64,000 bases of DNA from positions 132,982,101-133,046,100 of the forward strand of contig NC_051068.1 in NCBI RefSeq assembly GCF_004664715.2. The letters are read 5' to 3'. Of the stretch, positions 57,563-64,000 are shown one piece after another. The stretch comes from Peromyscus leucopus. Taxonomy: Eukaryota; Chordata; Mammalia; Rodentia; Cricetidae. Both the position numbers and the translations under genes were made by a program. The notes under the pieces are model-generated. The model was not told where the DNA came from. It made no database searches and saw only the letters and a list, made by a program, of their open reading frames with translations. Each line of letters begins with the position of its first letter. Positions within the stretch are counted from its first letter, which is position 1.

Positions 57563-57576
57563 TGCTTGCTTGCTTA

Positions 57577-57716
57577 CTTTTTGAGACAAGGTTTCTTTAT
57601 GCAGCTCTGGCCGTCCTAGAACTTGCTCTATAAACCAGGCTAGCCTCGAACTCGTAGATCCAAGTGCCTATGCCTCTAAGTGCTGGGATTTAAGATATGT
57701 GCCATCACCACCCAGC
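57577..57716 (-). repeat. B1 SINE, antisense
   Basis: 'tttttgagacaaggtttctt', 'taaaccaggctagcctcgaa', 'ctaagtgctgggatttaaga'. Confidence 0.87.
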
Positions 57717-58273
57717 TAAATGCATCCCTTTGTTGAAAAGCAAGAAGCAAAAGCATGATTTCATTTACATAAAGCTACGACCTAGGCGCAAGTCATCTAT
57801 GATGCTGAAAGTTGCCTAGGAGAAGGATGTATGGAGGGGTAGAATGGGATTCTAGCAAAGTTTGACCTCCTCATTTCTGTGTTGATTGTAGGGATGAAGT
57901 CACTTTGTAAAAACCTGTATGATTTGTATTAACTTCTACATGTTAAACATTAAAAGTTTGCTCACTACTACAGAAATGTGTATAAGCTCAGTGGTTATTT
58001 TAGCAGTCATTCACCTGAAAGAATACACAGTTAAAACAGAATCAGTGAACACATTATTCTCTTGGGCTCTTCCCTGATCCATGACCCAAGAAGGAGCTAA
58101 CATTCCCCTTCACTTGACTTTTGAAACTAGGTAGACAATTTCAAAAGACATTTGAACCACTTAGGATTGGCAATCTGTTCTCCCCCAGGACAGATCAGTT
58201 TCAAGCTGGTGTTTTAAAATAATATTTATTTGTGGGTAAGTAATCTTGGCCAGAAAGAAAGTCCTAAGTAAAT
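57717..58273. other. Unassigned downstream sequence
   Basis: No repeat recognised. Confidence 0.5.
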
Positions 58274-58790
58274 TAAGGTAAAGAACCATTATTTTTTATG
58301 ATTCTCTGGAAGAGTGAGCCTGGTGTGTTTGCAGCCCTGCCTATGAGATCCAACCCTTGAGCTAGCCTCAGGGTGAAAGCCAAGGTCAATATCTGCCTAA
58401 TGAAATCCTTCACACTAGGTGTTGTGACCAGATAATTAGCTGATGAATGCATTTTAAAAATGCCAAATAATTCCTGTATTAAACAGCTTTGGGCTTAAAT
58501 AAGCATCTAAACAACAAACATCTTTAATAAACAAATATTTATTTCCTGGTGGAACTTCTTGTACTTCAGCAAATGTTAACTCTTCAATTAAGATTGAAGT
58601 AAGTTCTTTCTCCACCCACGGGAGTGCTAGCTCTTTGTTTATTGTGTTTTTGAGGTCATTGGTGTGTACTTCCAGTATTTGCCTATCTCCAGAAAGAAGG
58701 CTCAGAGCCAACTCAGTACTCAAAATTCTCAACATACTTAGAGTAATAAGATTACTTCTGCACAAGGTTCTTGGCAAGCGTCATTGTGAC
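58274..58790 (-). pseudogene. Unidentified degraded coding-like region, antisense
   Basis: Three overlapping - strand frames look like one coding sequence broken by small indels. A short frame has an ATG at about 58784. A 108-codon frame runs 58777-58454, containing HTNDLKNTINKELALPWVEK. A third frame is open for about 73 codons (58494-58276), containing TTPSVKDFIRQILTLAF. The composition is helical and amphipathic, unlike the microsatellite and L1 frames around it. I do not recognise the family. A processed pseudogene or a non-retroviral viral relic are both possible; no poly(A) tail or target duplication was found. It ends about 130 bp before an old LINE-1. Confidence 0.35.
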
Positions 58791-59344
58791 CTCTAGTTTT
58801 CCCCTTCTTTTTTATTTTCCAGTTTACCTCAGGCTGAAAACACTCAAAAGGGTGAACATAATTTTATCTCACAATTTTAAGGAGGCCCATGTTATAAAGT
58901 TAAATATTGCCAATACTGTTTGATTTTTTCCCCCTTTTATTGGGAATAGTTTTTTTTCTCACATAATACATCCTGATTAGAGTTTTCCCTCCCTCCATTC
59001 TCAGTTCCTCCCCGTTCCCCATTCAGATCCACCCCCTTCTGTCTCCCATTAGAAAACAGACTTCTAAAAGATAATAATAAAATAAATTAAGATAAAACAA
59101 AAACTAATAAACCAGAGTAGGACAAAACAAACAGAAGGAAAAGAACCCAAGAAATGGAGCATGAAACTGATCTAGTAGAAGAGAACCACTTGTTCACATA
59201 CTCGGGAATCCCATAAAAACAACTGAACTGGAAGCCGTAATATATATATTTGCAAAGGATTTGTAGGGTAAAAGGGGAAAGGAAAACACACACACATTTA
59301 TATATATATATAAAAGAAAAATAAAACATAAGATTTTTTTTTTG

Positions 59345-59487
59345 TTTTTTCAAGACCTTAAAGTTTCTCTTGTCTTGGCTGTCCTGGAAGTCACTCTGTA
59401 GACCAGGCTGGCCTTGAACTCACAGAGATCCTCCTGCCTCTGCCTCCCAAGTGCTGGTATTAAAGGTGTGCGCTGCCATGCCCAGCT
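59345..59487 (-). repeat. B1 SINE, antisense, inside the LINE-1
   Basis: 'ttggctgtcctggaagtcac', 'accaggctggccttgaactc', 'ggtgtgcgctgccatgccca'. Confidence 0.93.
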
Positions 59488-61004
59488 AAGATAAATTTTT
59501 TAAAGAGGCCTTGACACAATATTATGTATGAGACAAGGAAACTCTAATAATGCTGTTGAGTTTGTTTTCCAGTGGCCATCTATTGTTGAGCAAGCAGCCT
59601 GCCTTAAGAGTAGTTTGTTTCCCCGGTGAGACTCCTTGGAAGAAACTAAATTTTCACTTGCAAGAGGTTATCAATTGGAGATTGCTTCTGGATTAGGGAT
59701 GTGGGTATATGTCCACTTCTCCTTTCAGCTCTAGGACCCTATCTGGTACAGACCCACAAAGGCCTTGCACATGCTACCTTAGTCTCTGAGTTCCTATGTG
59801 CATCAGTCCTGTTGATTTGGAGGATCTTGTTTTCTTGGTGTCCTCCATCCCCTCTGGCTCCATCTTCATCCTCTTCTGCAGGGCTCCTTGAGCCCTGAGG
59901 GGAGGGATTTGATGGAGACACTCCATTTAGGGGCTGTGTGTTCCAAGGTCTCTCATTCTCTGCATACTGTCTGGCTGTGGGTCTCTGTATTTGTTCTCAC
60001 CTGCTGCAGGAGGAAGCTTCTCTGATGGTGGCTGAGCAAGGCACTGATCTACAAATACAACATAATGTCATTAGGAATCACTTTATTGCTGTGTTTTTTT
60101 TTTTTTTAGAACAGTAGTATTTGGTTTTACCCTAGGTCCATGAACTATCTACTCTCAGGGTCTTGGTCACCCAAGCAGTGTTGGGTATGGGTTCCATCTC
60201 CTGGAATGGGCCTTAAGTCAAGTCAGATATTGGTTGGTGACTCCCACAAGCTTTGTGCCGCCATTGGCACATTGTGCCACTGTGTCTGGCAGGCCACCAA
60301 GTAGATCAAAAGGTTTATGGCAGGTTTGGTGTTTACATTTCTCCTTTGGTAGCACGCAGAGTACCTTCCTGTATTTCCTGTACAGATGGAAACACACAGG
60401 GGTGATGAAGGTTCTCTGTAGGCACCTGCTGGACTTCTCCATGTTCAATGGTTGTGTCTTCAGCAGTGGGGCTTTGCCATCAGTTTGTCTTGGCAATAGC
60501 CTGAGTTGTTTGGGGGTTCCCATAAGACCACCTTTGGCTAACAACTCAATATGTAACCCAATCCCAGTACTGGAAGCTTCTTTGGTAAGAAGAGATGTTC
60601 ATCTGGGGCTCTGTCTCCCCATTTATGTTACAATTTCATTTAGAACACCTTCATATATGACATCTATTTTAGAAAACTTCTACTGTATTAGGTTTCCATA
60701 CTACCTCCCAAGTTCCCTTAATTTCAGCTGTCTCTCCCCATATTCCTTCCCTCATCTTCCTCTTCATTCTCTCCCCTACTTGGTCCTCCCATTCTAGTCC
60801 CTTCCTCATCCATCTGTAACTATTTGTCCTATTTGTCTTTCCTAGAGAGGGCTATTTGCCCCCACTCTTAGTCCCTTACTCTATACCTAACCTCTGTGGT
60901 TCTATGGATTGTAGCTTGGTTATCATTGACTTAACAGCCAGTATCCACATGTAAGTGACTATATACCATATTTGTCTTTCTGAGTGGGTCTGGGTTACCT
61001 CACT

Positions 61005-61327
61005 TGTGGGAGCCCACAGAGGTTTCCTAGTGAGATCTGAGCTTGCTTTACCAGCAGGACTGCATAAGAGGATGATTTGACCATGGGCCTGGGTACCAGG
61101 TGTTTGGAAGTGTCTACACTTGGCTGTGTCTAGCAAGGGGGAGGTCTTTTCTCTTACCCTTTGGCATTGTTATAAAAAGCCCTTCTGAATAAAGTTCTGT
61201 ATCCAGGCCGTCTGGAGCTATCCTGTGTTTCTAACTGTCTCTCTCCCCTCTATTCTTCTATCCAAATATTTTCCCTTCTCCCTTCTCAAGAGTACCCTGG
61301 GGTAAAAGTGGGAGTGGGTCTCTCACA
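61005..61327 (+). mobile_element. Solo LTR, ERVK-like, inside LINE-1, near-perfect 6-bp TSD
   Basis: A 323-bp unit starting TGTGGGAGCCCAC and ending TCTCTCACA, flanked by 'ctcact' (60999-61004) and 'ctcatt' (61328-61333), after which the L1 continues with 'caggatga'. It contains a TATA-like 'gttataaaaag' and a poly(A) signal 'gaataaag' (about 61187). Related to the LTR at 55503 through 'cacttggctgtg', 'ggaggtctttt' and 'ctcaaga'-type blocks. No internal genes. Confidence 0.75.
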
Positions 61328-61348
61328 CTCATTCAGGATGAATTTTTC

Positions 61349-61992
61349 TGTTGGCAGCACAGAGGTCCTTGTACTCACAGAGAAGCACAAAGAGAACAAG
61401 GAATATTAATTATGCAGGGGTGTCTCCTTAATGGAGGAGATACAAATCAAATACCTATATTCCATCCAGAAAGCTGAGAGCAGATTTTGTTAATGACCTG
61501 GTGACTTTTTTTGCTATCTGTGGAGGCAGACTTCACCTACCTTTTACTATAGAATCCAACATCATCCAAATTCCACAGATTGATTATTCCAGACTCTTCC
61601 CACCCTAGACCATTACCTATCCTTAGTGGAGGTGTTAACATGTGCTCTATGGCCTGCTGACCTCTATGCTATTGGTCAGAGACCATACTAGATACTAGAT
61701 ACTAGGCCTTTTAGGTATAGAATCCACCCTCATGGTCACATGTACCGTGTAAAAAAGTTTCTAGGTAGTCACACTTTAAGCTTTATTGTGCACCTGGAAT
61801 TGATTAGACTGATAGTTGCCTGGAAACCTTTTCCCAAACTATACTGTGTTTTAAATATGCTGACAATGAACTACCTAGCATTAGACTCCCTGAAGTCTGA
61901 TCCAAGTTGATGATGTCAATCTACACCGGGTTTTCATTCTTATCTCTTCTTGGGGTTTGCCTCCCCATATGACACTTGCAGGGACCTCCTCA
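61349..61992. mobile_element. Probable further insertion in the LINE-1, LTR-like
   Basis: L1 sequence is recognisable up to 'gatgaatttttc' and again from 'ttttcctagttctattcatt'. The 644 bases between start with TG and end with CA and are flanked by similar hexamers (tttttc, ttttcc). That suggests another LTR-type insertion, but I do not recognise the sequence. It could instead be L1-internal variation. Confidence 0.4.
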
Positions 61993-62225
61993 TTTTCCTA
62001 GTTCTATTCATTTACCTGTAAATTTCATGATTTCCCTTTTTTTTTTTTTTAAACAGCTGAGTAAAGTACATTATGTAAATGTATAGTGTTTTCTTTATCC
62101 ATTCATTTGTTGAAGGACATCTAAGTTATTTCCAGTTTCTGGCTATTATGAATAAAGCTGCTATGAACATAGTTGAGCACGTGTCTCTGTGGTAGGACAA
62201 AGCATCCTTTGAGTATATGCCCAAG

Positions 62226-62610
62226 TGTGGGATGTTCTGTATGGCAAATGTGTTGCTCTGATTGGTCAATAAATAAAACACTGACTGGCCAGTGGCTAGG
62301 CAGGAAGTATAGGCAGGACTAACAGAGAGGAGAAAAGAAAGAACAGGAAGGCAGAAGGAGTCACTGCCAGCTGCCGCCAGGACAAGCAGCATGTGAAGAT
62401 GCCAGTAAGCCATGAGCCACATGGCAAGGTATAGATTTATGGAAATGGATTAAGCTATAAGAACAATTAGCAAGAAGCCTGCCACGGGCCATACAGTTTG
62501 TAAGCAATATAAGTCTCTGTGTTTACTTGGTTGGGTCTGAGCGGCTGTGGGACTGGTGGGTGACAAAGATTTGTCCTGACTGTGGGCAAGGCAGGAAAAC
62601 TCTAGCTACA
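62226..62610 (+). mobile_element. Solo LTR, MYS-like class II ERV, perfect 6-bp TSD
   Basis: A 385-bp unit from TGTGGGATGTTC to CTCTAGCTACA, flanked by 'cccaag' on both sides (62220-62225 and 62611-62616). L1 ORF2 reads on across the empty site. It has a CCAAT-type 'ctgattggtcaataaataaa' near the left end and a TATA-like 'gcaatataagtc' near the right. Related to the copies at 25493, 49442 and 53650, which are in the opposite orientation. Confidence 0.82.
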
Positions 62611-64000
62611 CCCAAGAATGGTATAATAGATATATTCCATCTTCCCGAGGGACCTCCACACTAATTTCCATAGTGGCGGTACAAGTTTGCACTCCCACCA
62701 GCAATGGATGAGTGTTCCCCTTACTCCACATCCTCACCAGCACAAGCTGTCATTTGTTTTATTGATCTTAGCCATTCTGATGGGTGTAAGACGAAATCTC
62801 AAAGTAGTTTGGAGTTGTATTTCCCTGTTGACTAAGGGTGTCGAATATTTCTTTAAGTGTTTCTCAACTCTTTTGAGAATTCTCTGTTTAGAACTGTATG
62901 CCATTTTTAATTGAGTTATTTGTCTTCTTGAGCTCTAGTTTTTAAAGTTCTTTTTATATTTTGGATATTAGCCCTCTATCAAATGTGTAGTTGGTAAAAA
63001 TATTTTCCCACTTCATAGGATGCTACTTTGTTCAAACGATGGTGTACCTTGCCTTACAGAAGCTTCTCAGTTTCTTGAGGTCTTTTTATTAATTGTTGAT
63101 TTTCACACCCAGGCCAATGCTGTTCTGTTCAGGAAGTTTTTTTCCTGTGCCAATGAATTCACAGCTGTCCCCCACTTTCTCTTCTATCAGGTTCATTGTA
63201 TCTGGTTTTCTGTTGAGGTCTTTGATCCATTTGGAATTGAATTTTGTGCAGGGTGATAGGTATGGATCTGTTTGCATTCTTCTATGTGCAGACACACATT
63301 TGACCAGGATCAATTGTTGAGGCACACTTTTTTCCCAGTGAGTATTTCTGGCTTCTTTATAAAAAAAAAATCAGGTGTTCATAGGTGTGTGGATCTATGT
63401 CTGTGTCTTCAATTTAATTCCATTGATCAACATGTCTGCTTTTGTGCCAATACTATTCTGTTTTTATTACTATATAGTTCTGTATACACAATTTGAAGTT
63501 GGGTATGGTGATACCTCCAACAGTTCTTTTATTATGCAGGATTATTTTAGCTGTCAGGAGTTTTTTTATATTTCCACATGAAGCTGAAAATTGTCCTTTC
63601 AAGATCTCTAAAGAATTGTGTTAGAATTTTGATGGAGATTGCATTGAATCTGTAGGATTTTATAATAATCTTATTGATCCATGAGCATGGGGTATCTTTC
63701 CATCTTTTGATATCTTCTTCAGAGTCTTAACGTTTCATCATACAAGTCTTTCACTTGCTTGGTTAGAGTTACCCCAAGATATTTTATATTATTTGAGGCT
63801 ATTGTAAAAGGTGTTATTTCCCTGATTTCTTTCTCAGTCTGTTTGTTGTTTTTATATATGAAGGCTATAGATTTTTTTTTAGTTAATCTTGTAAACAGCC
63901 ACTTTTCTGAAAGTGTTTATCAGCTGTAGGAGTTCCCTGGTGGAATTTTTAGGGTCACTTTTGTATATGCTCATATCATCTGCAAATAAAGATACTTTGA

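Larger units (their letters stand above)
58920..64000 (-). mobile_element. Old Lx-type LINE-1, antisense, running off the window
   Basis: From about 58920 the + strand reads as antisense L1 3' UTR ('attagagttttccctccctc', 'ccccattcagatccaccccc'), reaching the end of ORF2 near 60900 and continuing into ORF2 to the right edge, including 'ttggatattagccctctatc' and 'tctttgatccatttggaatt'. ORF2 is full of stops and frameshifts and is interrupted by a B1 (59345), LTRs (61005, 62226) and a probable third LTR (61349). The stretch 59490-60600 is assigned to the 3' UTR with less certainty. Confidence 0.8.

Noticed and set aside
60234..60797. 187-codon plus-strand open frame
   Set aside because: Lies in antisense LINE-1 3' UTR sequence with no resemblance to a protein family.
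43441..64000. Search for RWDD3, the usual downstream neighbour of TLCD4
   Set aside because: No exon resembling it was found; it may lie beyond the right edge.

Overview
This window is nuclear DNA from a muroid rodent, most likely a cricetid (hamster, vole or deer-mouse group). It is full of B1, B2/B3, B4 and ID SINEs. Several B1 copies carry the 'tttgcgcctttcctgg' variant that I associate with cricetids. There are Lx-type LINE-1s, rodent LTRs and many TG/CA and GA microsatellites. No bacterial-style gene organisation, CRISPR array or rRNA is visible.

One protein-coding gene can be reconstructed: TLCD4 (formerly TMEM56), a multi-pass TLC-domain membrane protein, on the + strand. Its six coding exons are 15160-15314, 18164-18253, 20645-20703, 22144-22238, 37552-37624 and 37874-38192. 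All introns are GT-AG and all phases agree, except that coding exon 5 is one base short. The missing base, in a T run at 37611-37613, puts a TGA immediately downstream and would truncate the protein at 154 of the expected 263 residues. Everything downstream is otherwise intact, so this is either an assembly or homopolymer error or a recent disabling mutation. The 3' UTR probably runs about 5.2 kb to a poly(A) signal at 43414. It is marked out by the complete absence of SINEs.

Layout: 1-15148 is upstream or 5' intron sequence, with a CpG-enriched patch (5470-5960) and a retroviral LTR fragment with a tRNA-Phe-type primer binding site (10560-11014). 15149-43440 is the TLCD4 coding and 3' UTR region; intron 4 is 15.3 kb and SINE-rich. 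43441-53649 is downstream intergenic sequence with SINEs, an LTR and large simple repeats. 53650-64000 is a nest of transposons: a 5'-inverted LINE-1 inside an LTR, a second antisense LINE-1 running off the window, and several solo LTRs with 6-bp target duplications. A degraded antisense open region at 58274-58790 lies between the two LINE-1s. Neighbours known in mammals (ALG14 upstream, RWDD3 downstream) were not found here.

The most useful observations are the TLCD4 frameshift, a 67-bp near-perfect inverted repeat just after coding exon 1, the unidentified open region near 58.5 kb, and the dated nest of insertions near the 3' end. I found no clear novel biological system.
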